This document shows positions 26,469-33,618 of a stretch of 53,076 bases of DNA, one piece after another. Within the stretch, counting starts at the first letter, position 1. Every line of letters starts with the position of its first letter. The DNA comes from an uncultured Bacteroides sp. (GTDB lineage Bacteria > Bacteroidota > Bacteroidia > Bacteroidales > Bacteroidaceae), in contig CABUKU010000020.1 in assembly GCA_902492205.1 (NCBI GenBank), forward strand, positions 1 through 53,076, written 5' to 3'. The position numbers and the translations under genes are program-made. The notes under the pieces are model-generated. The model made no database searches, was not told the DNA's origin, and saw only the letters and a list, made by a program, of their open reading frames with translations.

Positions 26469-26948
26469 TCAGTGTTCTATTCGTAAGCCTACGTCACTGA
26501 TTCCTTGCAGAAACTGGTCTTTCATGCCGTGCACCACTTTGAAAATATACTTACCCGGGTGCAGGGGAATGAACTTGCCCAGCGGCTGTCCGCTTTGGTA
26601 GAGCGTACCGAATCCTGTTCCTATCCACTTGCCTGATTCCTCAGCCACAACATATTTTATTGTGTCGGTTGCGAAGATAGTGGAATCTTTTGTATTATTG
26701 CTAACAAACAGGTAAAGATTTTTATAGGGATAGCTGTTGTCATTGCGTATTTCCACCGACACTTTGTAGGGAGTAAGGGAGTCAGGTATGTTTACATGAA
26801 AGAGCAATGTATCGCTCTTTGCCCACCCCTTCTCGGGTATGGGGTTGTAAGAGTGATACATTGTGCTCCCGAAATCACAGGCTGCCAGCGTGATGAGTAA
26901 GAGGGTTCCTGCTATTACGCTAATCTTTCCTTTCAGGTTTATTGTCAT
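26469..26948 (-). CDS. gldH: GldH-family lipoprotein
   Basis: A 159-residue lipoprotein with lipobox LAAC (Cys about 24). The mature part has the GldH pattern: DFGSTMYHSYNPIPEKGWAKSDTLLFHVNIPDS, then IEIR-like VSVEIRNDNSYPYKNLYLFV and a C-terminal GISDVGLRIE. GldH was described as a gliding-motility lipoprotein in Flavobacterium, but it also occurs in non-gliding Bacteroides, where its role is unclear. The ATG at 26948 lies inside the 3' end of the PSP1 gene, a 29-bp overlap. The frame is open further upstream, but that part is only the other-frame reading of the PSP1 tail. Confidence 0.85.
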   Translation of the reverse strand: MTINLKGKISVIAGTLLLITLAACDFGSTMYHSYNPIPEKGWAKSDTLLFHVNIPDSLTPYKVSVEIRNDNSYPYKNLYLFVSNNTKDSTIFATDTIKYVVAEESGKWIGTGFGTLYQSGQPLGKFIPLHPGKYIFKVVHGMKDQFLQGISDVGLRIEH

Positions 26949-28182
26949 TCCTCTGAGGTTTGTTATTGTTTTGCTGAGGTTTTTCCCCTCCTGCCTGACC
27001 GCCTTGCTGCTGGTTGCTGTTGCGCGTAGGCTGCTGAGGCCTGTTCGGTCTTTTCTTCTTACGGTTGCGGTTGTTGTTATTGGCATTGTTTCCGTTTCCG
27101 CCGTTTCCGTTGTTGTTGCTTCCCCTGTGCTTGTCAAAGCGTGTGAGGCTTTCCTGTTCAAGCAGGTCGATAGGCTTTTTGGGCTCTTGTTTCTTTTCCT
27201 CTTCGTGCAGGCTTTCGGGTTTCATGCCTTTGCGGTTCATGTTGATGATTTCGAACGCACGTCTGCCGGAGATAGTCACAAGGTTGGCTGCGAAGTTCTT
27301 GTCCGTGGAGTAGGTGATTTCGTTTTTCAGGATGTCCGCCTTGAAGAAGTAGAACGTTCCGTCTTTGGTTTCCAACTCGATTTCGCGGGATGGCAGACGT
27401 TTTTGTGCTTCCACATAGGCATCCACCTCATAGTTGAGGCAGCATTTCAGCTTGGCACACTGCCCGGCGAGTTTCTGCGGGTTCAGTGAAATGTCTTGGA
27501 AGCGTGCAGCGCTTGTAGACACGGATACGAAGCTCGTCATCCATGTGGCACAGCAAAGCTCGCGTCCGCAAGGTCCGATACCGCCGATGCGCCCTGCTTC
27601 CTGACGGGCTCCGATCTGTTTCATTTCGATGCGCACCCGGAAAGCTTCGGCAAGCACTTTGATGAGTTGGCGGAAGTCCACACGCTCATCGGCAATGTAG
27701 TAGAAGATAGCCTTGTTGCCGTCTCCCTGATACTCCACGTCACCTATCTTCATGTTCAGGTTCAGATCCAGAGCTATCTGTCGGGCACGTATCATGGTGT
27801 CGTGTTCCTTGGCTTTCGCTTCGTCATACTTCTCCATGTCCACGGGCTTCGCTTTGCGGTACACGCGTTTGATTTCCGCATCGGGCTTGAAACTTGCCTT
27901 TTTCATTTGCAGCAGAACGAGCCGCCCGGTGAGGGTTACTGTCCCTATGTCGTGCCCCGGCGTTGCTTCCACCGCTACGGTGTCTCCTTTTTCCAACGGT
28001 ATTTTGTTGCTGTTGCGGTAATATCCCTTGCGGGTATTCTTGAACTGCACTTCCACCATGTCGCACTCTTCGCTGTGGTTGGGGATGTCTGCCAGCCAGT
28101 CATAGGTGTGTAGCTTATTATCTTGTCGGCCGCAGCCTTTGCAGCAAAGACCGCCACTGCCGTTTTTCAGTTTATAATCCAT
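26920..28182 (-). CDS. ricT: PSP1-domain (RicT/YaaT-like) protein
   Basis: A 420-residue cytoplasmic protein. The N-terminus has a CCxxC motif (about 13-17). The PSP1 domain (about 100-260) contains RARQIALDLNLNMKIGDVEYQGDGNKAIFYYIADERVDFR, GRIGGIGPCGRELCC and CAKLKCCLNYE. The cysteine pairs match RicT, which in Bacillus belongs to an Fe-S-containing complex affecting RNase Y. From about residue 345 the tail is low-complexity, rich in Asn, Gln, Lys and Arg, and probably disordered; it may bind RNA. The tail codons overlap gldH in another frame. It lies 12 bp after holB. Confidence 0.85.
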   Translation of the reverse strand: MDYKLKNGSGGLCCKGCGRQDNKLHTYDWLADIPNHSEECDMVEVQFKNTRKGYYRNSNKIPLEKGDTVAVEATPGHDIGTVTLTGRLVLLQMKKASFKPDAEIKRVYRKAKPVDMEKYDEAKAKEHDTMIRARQIALDLNLNMKIGDVEYQGDGNKAIFYYIADERVDFRQLIKVLAEAFRVRIEMKQIGARQEAGRIGGIGPCGRELCCATWMTSFVSVSTSAARFQDISLNPQKLAGQCAKLKCCLNYEVDAYVEAQKRLPSREIELETKDGTFYFFKADILKNEITYSTDKNFAANLVTISGRRAFEIINMNRKGMKPESLHEEEKKQEPKKPIDLLEQESLTRFDKHRGSNNNGNGGNGNNANNNNRNRKKKRPNRPQQPTRNSNQQQGGQAGGEKPQQNNNKPQRNDNKPERKD

Positions 28183-28194
28183 AGTTCTATATAG

Positions 28195-29319
28195 TTATTG
28201 TTTCAGCAGGACAATCATCTTCAGCGAAAAGTCGAAAAAGACCATCTTTGCATTCACGTTTTGTTCAATATGTTGTTGTGCCACGCTCAGTTCGTCCATG
28301 ATGCCCATCACGTTCCGCTCGTTCACGAACGGGGCAAAGCGCGAGGCGAAGCTCATTTCGTCCGTGTTCAGGTAAACCAACTCCCTCTGCCGCAGGTTGT
28401 AGATGAAGTTTTCACGTATCATCCGCTGGCAATAGGCAAGGAGATTCTTTTGCCGCTCGCGCCCCATTGCCGCCACTTGTTCGCTCCACAGCTTCATTTC
28501 TTTTATCTTCCGCTGGTAGGAGAGGCGCATCAGGTTGACAAACAGGTCGAAAAACAGCTTGTTTTCTTCGCTCAGGTGGATAGCCTCGACAGCTTGCAGG
28601 AAGTTGCCGGAGGACACATGTGCGATGTTTGCCGCATCAATATCCACCAATCCGTATTTCCGTTTCAGGGCTTCGGCTATGTCCGCTTCGTCAATCTTGC
28701 GGACGTTGATGCGCTGTGTGCGGCTCAGTATGGTTTGCAGAATCATGTCCGGTGCTTCCGATATGAGCAGGAAAACCGTTTGCAAGGGCGGTTCTTCCAG
28801 TAGCTTCAACAGCTTGTTGGCGCATACTTGGTGCATCTTTTCGGGCAGCCAGATTATCATAATCTTGTAACCTCCTTCGCTCGATTTCAGGCTCAGCTTG
28901 CGCACTATCTCGTCGCTCTCTTTGGCGTAGATGATGGCTTGCGAGTTTTCCGCCCCCATTGCCGCCAGCCAGTGATTGAAGTTGAAGTAGGGGGTGCGGG
29001 TAACCAAGTTGCGCCACTCCGAGAGATAGTCATCGCAAACCACGTCTTTCCCGCTTTTTTTCTTCACAATGGGGAAGGCGAAATGCAGGTCGGGATGCAC
29101 CAGCTTGTTGAACTTCACGCATGAGGGACACACACCGCAAGCGTCCGTCTCCCCGCGGTTGGAGCAGTAGATGTAACGGGCATAGGCGAGGGCGAGGGGG
29201 AGTTTCCCGACACCTTCGGGGCCGCAAATGAGTTGCGCATGGGGTATGCGCCCTTCTTTCACCTCAAGGATGAATTTCTTCTTTGCTTCTTCTTGTCCTA
29301 CTACATCTTTGAAAAACAT
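28195..29319 (-). CDS. holB: DNA polymerase III subunit delta'
   Basis: A 374-residue clamp-loader subunit. The P-loop-like CGPEGVGKL (about 34-42) has Leu where an active P-loop has Ser or Thr, in line with the non-hydrolysing role of delta'. A zinc-binding cluster follows (C-x8-C-x2-C-x2-C in YCSNRGETDACGVCPSC). LLKLLEEPPLQTVFLLISE and ILSRTQRINVRK are typical of the family. I chose the ATG at 29319, MFFKDVVGQ, over an in-frame TTG at 29325. It stands between metF and the PSP1 gene in a compact minus-strand cluster. Confidence 0.93.
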   Translation of the reverse strand: MFFKDVVGQEEAKKKFILEVKEGRIPHAQLICGPEGVGKLPLALAYARYIYCSNRGETDACGVCPSCVKFNKLVHPDLHFAFPIVKKKSGKDVVCDDYLSEWRNLVTRTPYFNFNHWLAAMGAENSQAIIYAKESDEIVRKLSLKSSEGGYKIMIIWLPEKMHQVCANKLLKLLEEPPLQTVFLLISEAPDMILQTILSRTQRINVRKIDEADIAEALKRKYGLVDIDAANIAHVSSGNFLQAVEAIHLSEENKLFFDLFVNLMRLSYQRKIKEMKLWSEQVAAMGRERQKNLLAYCQRMIRENFIYNLRQRELVYLNTDEMSFASRFAPFVNERNVMGIMDELSVAQQHIEQNVNAKMVFFDFSLKMIVLLKQ

Positions 29320-29367
29320 GTTCAATAATGGTTTAATGTGCTAATGACCAATATGCCAATCGGCTTT

Positions 29368-30321
29368 TTAATAAATTACTTTCGCCACTTCCCTGATACT
29401 GTCCACCGCCGATATGGAGTAGAAATGGATGCTCGGCACGCCGTGAGCCATCAGCTCCCTGCATTGGTTGATGCACCATTCTATGCCCACCTGCTTGGCT
29501 TCGGCATCCGTTTTGCACTTGCCGGCTTCCAGAACCAGTTCTTCGGGTATGTCCACTTTGAACGTCTTGGGTATCACGCTCAGTTGAGACAGTTTGCTAA
29601 AAGGCTTTATTCCGGGGATGATGGGCACGTTGATACCCGCCCGGCGGGCACGCTCCACGAAGTCGAAATACTTCCGGTTGTCGTAAAACAGTTGTGTCAC
29701 CGCATATTCTGCTCCGGCTTCCACTTTCTTTTTCAGCCAGTAGATGTCGGTATCTATGTTGGGAGCTTCCTCGTGTTTCTCCGGATAGCACGCCACGCCA
29801 TACGAGAAAGGCTGTCCCGGAGCTTTTATTTCCGAGCCGTCCACAAAGATTCCCTTGTTAAAATCGTTTATCTGCTGTTGCAATTCCACCGCATGGTGGT
29901 AGCCGTTTCCTTCGGGCGTGAAGGCAGCCTCGTGTTTCGCCTTGTCGCCGCGCAGCACAAGGATGTCGGAGATGCCGAGGAATTGAAGGTCGAGCAGCAC
30001 ATATTCCGTTTCCTCGCGGGTGTAGCCGCTGCACAGGATGTGCGGAACGGTGGTTATGTTATACTTGTTTTGCAAGGCGGCAGCCACGGCAACCGTTCCC
30101 GGTCGGCGGCGCATCTTGTTGCGCTGATACAGCCCGTTGCCGAGGTCTTTATACACATATTCGCTACGGTGTGTAGTGATGTTGATGTATTTGGGATCGA
30201 ACTCCCGGAGCGTATCTATGGTGTTATACAGCTTTTCTATCCCCGTGCCCTTGAGGGGAGGCAATATTTCAAAGGAAAAAGCTGTTTTGTCCGTACTATT
30301 TATTAAGTCTATAATCTTCAT
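29368..30321 (-). CDS. metF: 5,10-methylenetetrahydrofolate reductase
   Basis: A 317-residue flavoprotein reducing methylene-THF to methyl-THF for methionine synthesis. Family motifs: FSFEILPPLKG (catalytic Glu near residue 12 of the strand), YINITTHRS, LCSGYTREETEYVLLDLQFLGISDILVLRGD and GAEYAVTQLFYDN, then IPGIKPFSK. The start at 30321 gives MKIIDLINS; an upstream ATG at 30369 in the same frame precedes the promoter element and is unlikely. It is the first gene of the cluster with holB, the PSP1 gene and gldH. Confidence 0.95.
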   Translation of the reverse strand: MKIIDLINSTDKTAFSFEILPPLKGTGIEKLYNTIDTLREFDPKYINITTHRSEYVYKDLGNGLYQRNKMRRRPGTVAVAAALQNKYNITTVPHILCSGYTREETEYVLLDLQFLGISDILVLRGDKAKHEAAFTPEGNGYHHAVELQQQINDFNKGIFVDGSEIKAPGQPFSYGVACYPEKHEEAPNIDTDIYWLKKKVEAGAEYAVTQLFYDNRKYFDFVERARRAGINVPIIPGIKPFSKLSQLSVIPKTFKVDIPEELVLEAGKCKTDAEAKQVGIEWCINQCRELMAHGVPSIHFYSISAVDSIREVAKVIY

Positions 30322-30366
30322 TCTCTCAGTTTGTCCGGCTATAGTTAGCCAATCTATATATTGGGA

Positions 30367-30374
30367 CAAATATA
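30367..30374 (-). promoter_or_regulatory. Bacteroides -7 element of metF
   Basis: On the minus strand this reads TATATTTG, matching TAnnTTTG, 46 bp upstream of the metF ATG. No good -33 TTTG was found at 19-21 bp. Confidence 0.55.
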
Positions 30375-30427
30375 CGAAAAAAAAGAGAAAATCGGATGTT
30401 TGCCCGAAAAAACTCCACGATAATACG

Positions 30428-30456
30428 GTCGGTTGTCGTGATGCTACTTGTCGGTT
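30428..30456. repeat. Pair of GTCGGTT direct repeats, 22 bp apart
   Basis: GTCGGTT occurs at 30428-30434 and 30450-30456, exactly 22 bp apart, and an inverted AACCGG follows at 30471. This may be a short or decayed member of the 22-bp-period arrays seen elsewhere in the window. With only two units chance is possible. Confidence 0.4.
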
Positions 30457-30556
30457 ACGGAGAAACCCCTAACCGGCTCCAAAAACTTGTGTTGCCTGAA
30501 AACAACCAATCCCTTTGTTTATAGCTGTTTGGTAGCTGTCTCTAACCGGGCTTTTT

Positions 30557-30640
30557 GTTAACAATGACGAAACACTCAAAAACCCTAATGTAAATGATAA
30601 TGGTAATGACAATGTAAATGACAATGTGAATGATAAGTAA
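30557..30640 (+). pseudogene. Remnant of an Asn/Asp-repeat protein tail
   Basis: A 27-codon in-frame stretch ends at TAA 30638-30640 and reads VNNDETLKNPNVNDNGNDNV followed by NDNVNDK. An in-frame TAG lies a short way upstream (about 30533), so this is not an intact gene. Similar Asn/Val/Asp tails end some Bacteroides phage- or plasmid-type replication proteins as I recall, so a leftover of a mobile element is possible. A second, more decayed copy follows at about 30719-30780. Confidence 0.4.
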
Positions 30641-30718
30641 GAGAGAGAGATAAATCTCTCCCATGTGTGTACTTGTTTTTAGCTATAACTTTAAGAAACT
30701 AATCGTCTAACCCCACCC

Positions 30719-30780
30719 GAACCCCTAATGTATATGACTATGCTAACGTATTATGACTATGTGGATGAGAGAGAGAGCCG
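30719..30780 (+). repeat. Decayed second copy of the NVND-type repeat
   Basis: CCTAATGTATATGACTATG and the following bases resemble CCTAATGTAAATGATAATG at about 30582, and both copies run into GAGAGAGAG. The frame breaks (TGA) after about 12 codons. It looks like a tandem duplication of the same remnant. Between here and the element at 30922 I see no gene. Confidence 0.4.
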
Positions 30781-30921
30781 GAAGAAAGAAGTCAAGCCTT
30801 CTTTCTCACGCACTCACTTCAAGTTAAAGACTTAGTCCTATATACCCTCTTAGAGAAGTGATAAAACCATATGGGGCGGCGGCGTTCTTGCCGGAACAGG
30901 GGCAGAGGGTTGCGGTGGGCA

Positions 30922-31065
30922 GGTAATTTCTCCCCTCCTTATCGAGGAGGGGCAGGGGTGGTGGTAGGCAATAAATTCCTATGCGCTGATAATAACTCAA
31001 AGGTATTTTTTCCTACCACCACCCCCTAACCCCTCCTCAATAAGGAGGGGAGTAAGAAAATTACC
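30922..31065. repeat. Large inverted-repeat element, copy 1
   Basis: A roughly 144-bp element. Its arms carry CCCCTCCTTATCGAGGAGGGG, itself a hairpin, then GGGGTGGTGGTAGG on the left, and CCTACCACCACCCCCTAACC then CCTCCTCAATAAGGAGGGG on the right. The two outer ends (GGTAATTT... and ...AAAATTACC) are also complementary. The middle is about 45 bp of AT-rich sequence. A near-identical copy in the same orientation lies at 33489-33616, on the other side of the GH20 gene. It has the form of a MITE or REP-like unit with no coding capacity. Confidence 0.85.
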
Positions 31066-31081
31066 CCGCATTAATCCCCAC

Positions 31082-31147
31082 ACTACTGCGGGAAGGTTTC
31101 CCAACTACCGCAGGGTGGTCCGCCCACTACTTTGCGGTAGATTCTTC
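31082..31147. repeat. Three 22-bp repeats before the GH20 gene
   Basis: Units at 31082-31103, 31104-31125 and 31126-31147 each begin with ACTAC, and the first two share ACTAC-GC-GGG-GGT-CCC. CTACCGCA (31105-31112) and TGCGGTAG (31133-31140) can pair across the array. The period is 22 bp. The array ends 18 bp before the GH20 promoter's -33 element. Confidence 0.7.
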
Positions 31148-31165
31148 CGGGCGTTGCCGGGGCTG

Positions 31166-31196
31166 TTTGATATATGAAAAATAATGAGTATCTTTG
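31166..31196 (+). promoter_or_regulatory. Bacteroides promoter of the GH20 gene
   Basis: TTTG (31166-31169) and TATCTTTG (31189-31196) are separated by 19 bp, matching the Bacteroides -33/-7 consensus TTTG and TAnnTTTG. The -7 box lies 34 bp upstream of the ATG. Confidence 0.8.
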
Positions 31197-31230
31197 TAAC
31201 TAAATTAATCACTAACCCCCGGAAGTTATC

Positions 31231-33480
31231 ATGAAAAAACACCTGACCTATCTCACCTTATTGCTTTTCTGCTGCTTGGGCACTGTCTCAACCGTGCAGG
31301 CGGGAATCATCCCTCATCCCCAGTCCGTTACTTGGAAAAACGGAGAGTTCAAACCCGGTGTGCAACCAAAAGTGTACACCAACCAAACAGGCAAAGAGAA
31401 AGCCTTGCTGCTCGACTACCTGAAAGCCTCACCTTTGCAGGCGGTGGAAGCGGAAAATGCCGAGGCTGCCAATGCTATCAACCTGATTATTAAAGATGAC
31501 AGTACGGCTTTCCCGTCTGCGGAAAGCTACCGGCTGGAGATTACCCCCACCGGCATAACCATTACCGCAAGAGGCGGGGCAGGGTTGTTTTACGGAGTGC
31601 AGTCGTTGCTCCAACTCGCCGAAGGACGGCAGGGAGCATACACTTTTCCGGCTGTGCTGGTGAATGACACCCCCCGTTTTGCCTATCGCGGCATGCATCT
31701 GGACGTGTCCCGCAATTTCTTCGACAAGGAGTTTGTGAAGAAGCAACTGCGGATGATGGCGCACTACAAACTGAACCGTTTCCATTGGCACTTGACCGAC
31801 GGTGCGGGTTGGCGCCTCGAAATAAAGAAATATCCCAAGCTGACACAGATTGCCGCATGGCGACCTTACCAGACTTGGAGCGAATGGCAGGAAGGCGGTC
31901 ACCGCTATTGCTCAAAGAACGATCCCAATGCTCACGGCGGTTACTACACCAAAAAGGACGTGCAGGAAGTGCTGGCGCTTGCCGAGCAACTGCACATCAC
32001 GGTGATCCCCGAAATAGAAATGCCCGGTCACTCGGAAGAAGTGCTTGCCGTTTATCCCGAATTGTCCTGTTCCGGAGTGCCTTATGAGAACTCCGACTTC
32101 TGCATCGGCAACGAAAAAACGTTTAAGTTCGTGGAAAATGTGTTGAAGGAAGTCATGGAAATGTTCCCTTCCGAATACATCCACATCGGTGGCGACGAGG
32201 CAAGCAAGGCAGGTTGGAAAACCTGTCCGAAGTGCAAAAAGAGAATGGAAAAAGAGGGCTTGAAGAATGTGGACGAGTTGCAGAGCTACATGATTCACCG
32301 CGTGGAAGCTTTCCTTAACAAGCATGGCAGAAAGTTGCTGGGCTGGGATGAGATTCTGGAAGGCGGCTTGGCTCCGAATGCCACTGTTATGTCGTGGCGA
32401 GGCGAGCAGGGCGGCATTGCGGCTGCAAAAGCCGGTCACCAAGTGGTGATGACTCCGGGAGCTTACTGTTACTTCGATTCTTATCAGGCAGATCCCGAAA
32501 CGCAGCCCGAAGCATTCGGCGGTGTTCTCCCCATCCGCAAAGTATATTCCTACAATCCCGTGCCGGCATCGCTTACACCGGAAGAAGGCAAACTCGTAAT
32601 GGGTGTTCAGGCAAACGTGTGGGCAGAACGCATCCCCACCCCCGAACACTGCGAATACATGATTTATCCCCGCATCCTCGCCCTCTCGGAAGTGGCATGG
32701 ACACAGCCCGAAAACAAGTTCTGGCCGGACTTTAAGAAGCGTGTCAGCGAGGCTATCCCTTACTTGCAGTCGCAGGGCTACAACCCTTATACGCTGTCGG
32801 ACGACGTGACGTTGGATCAGGAAGCGGACTTGCAGAAGAAGTGCATCCGGGTAACTCTGTCGTCGGAAAAGACTCCGGTGGAAATCCGCTACACCATAGA
32901 CGGAACAGAGCCTACCTCCAACTCTTTGCTCTATGACAATCCGTTCGAGATTCAGGGAACGGCTGTTGTTTCGGCACGTGTGTTTATCGGTGGCAAACCG
33001 GTGGGACGCATACTTACCAAACGCATCGACTACCACAAGGCTATCGGCAAGAGCATTACTTACAACAAGCCCTATTCACCGAGCTATCCCGCTGCCGGCG
33101 AAGCTACTTTGCTGGACGGGGTGAAAGGCGGTGAGACTTATGGCGACGGACGTTGGCAGGGATTCATAGACGGTGGGTTCGATGTTACGGTGGATTTGGG
33201 CGGCGTGATGCCTCTGCATTATATCAATGCCGACTTCATGAGCAACAAAGGCCCGCAGGTTTATCTGCCTCTTTATGTGGAAATATTTACTTCCAATGAC
33301 GGAAAGGACTTCACGCTGTTGAAGAAAATAGACTTTGATCCGGTCATGGAAGCCAAGAAAGCAACCGTTGCCCCTTATGGCTGGACGGGTGAGGCGCAAG
33401 GGCGGTATGTGCGCTATGTGGCTCATGTGAACCCCGAAACACGCGGGTGGCTGTTTGCGGATGAGTTGGTGATTCAGTAA
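31231..33480 (+). CDS. GH20 beta-N-acetylhexosaminidase, exported
   Basis: A 749-residue family 20 enzyme with a signal peptide (about 1-24, ending VQA). An N-terminal GH20b domain (about 25-145) precedes the catalytic barrel (about 148-500) with FHWHLTDGAGWR, EIEMPGHSEE and HIGGDEASKAGW, in which Asp322-Glu323 is the catalytic pair for substrate-assisted hydrolysis. A chitobiase-type C-terminal domain follows (about 535-610, IRYTIDGTEPTSNS), then an F5/8-type carbohydrate-binding domain (about 630-749). It removes terminal GlcNAc or GalNAc from glycans such as host mucin or N-glycans. It stands alone between two copies of a large inverted-repeat element. Confidence 0.94.
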   Translation: MKKHLTYLTLLLFCCLGTVSTVQAGIIPHPQSVTWKNGEFKPGVQPKVYTNQTGKEKALLLDYLKASPLQAVEAENAEAANAINLIIKDDSTAFPSAESYRLEITPTGITITARGGAGLFYGVQSLLQLAEGRQGAYTFPAVLVNDTPRFAYRGMHLDVSRNFFDKEFVKKQLRMMAHYKLNRFHWHLTDGAGWRLEIKKYPKLTQIAAWRPYQTWSEWQEGGHRYCSKNDPNAHGGYYTKKDVQEVLALAEQLHITVIPEIEMPGHSEEVLAVYPELSCSGVPYENSDFCIGNEKTFKFVENVLKEVMEMFPSEYIHIGGDEASKAGWKTCPKCKKRMEKEGLKNVDELQSYMIHRVEAFLNKHGRKLLGWDEILEGGLAPNATVMSWRGEQGGIAAAKAGHQVVMTPGAYCYFDSYQADPETQPEAFGGVLPIRKVYSYNPVPASLTPEEGKLVMGVQANVWAERIPTPEHCEYMIYPRILALSEVAWTQPENKFWPDFKKRVSEAIPYLQSQGYNPYTLSDDVTLDQEADLQKKCIRVTLSSEKTPVEIRYTIDGTEPTSNSLLYDNPFEIQGTAVVSARVFIGGKPVGRILTKRIDYHKAIGKSITYNKPYSPSYPAAGEATLLDGVKGGETYGDGRWQGFIDGGFDVTVDLGGVMPLHYINADFMSNKGPQVYLPLYVEIFTSNDGKDFTLLKKIDFDPVMEAKKATVAPYGWTGEAQGRYVRYVAHVNPETRGWLFADELVIQ

Positions 33481-33488
33481 GATAGGAA

Positions 33489-33616
33489 ATTTTATTCCCC
33501 TCCTTATTGAGGAGGGGCAGGGGTGGTGGTAGGAAAGAATACCTTTAAAACACCGTTAAATAGGTATTTATTATCTACCACCACCCCTAACCCCTCCTCG
33601 ATAAGGAGGGGAAAAT
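33489..33616. repeat. Large inverted-repeat element, copy 2
   Basis: A second copy of the 30922-31065 element: CCCCTCCTTATTGAGGAGGGG and GGGGTGGTGGTAGG on the left, CTACCACCACCCCTAACC and CCTCCTCGATAAGGAGGGG on the right, with a different AT-rich middle. It has the same orientation as copy 1. It fills the 138-bp gap between the convergent GH20 and beta-lactamase-like genes almost exactly, so it may also end transcription from both sides. Confidence 0.85.
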
Positions 33617-33618
33617 CA

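Noticed and set aside
26949..27161. Extended N-terminus of gldH
   Set aside because: The extra 71 codons are the Asn/Gln-rich PSP1 tail read in another frame; the lipoprotein signal begins at 26948.
31912..33036. Long minus-strand open frame (374 codons)
   Set aside because: It lies wholly inside the GH20 gene in the antisense direction and its composition follows from that gene's codon use.
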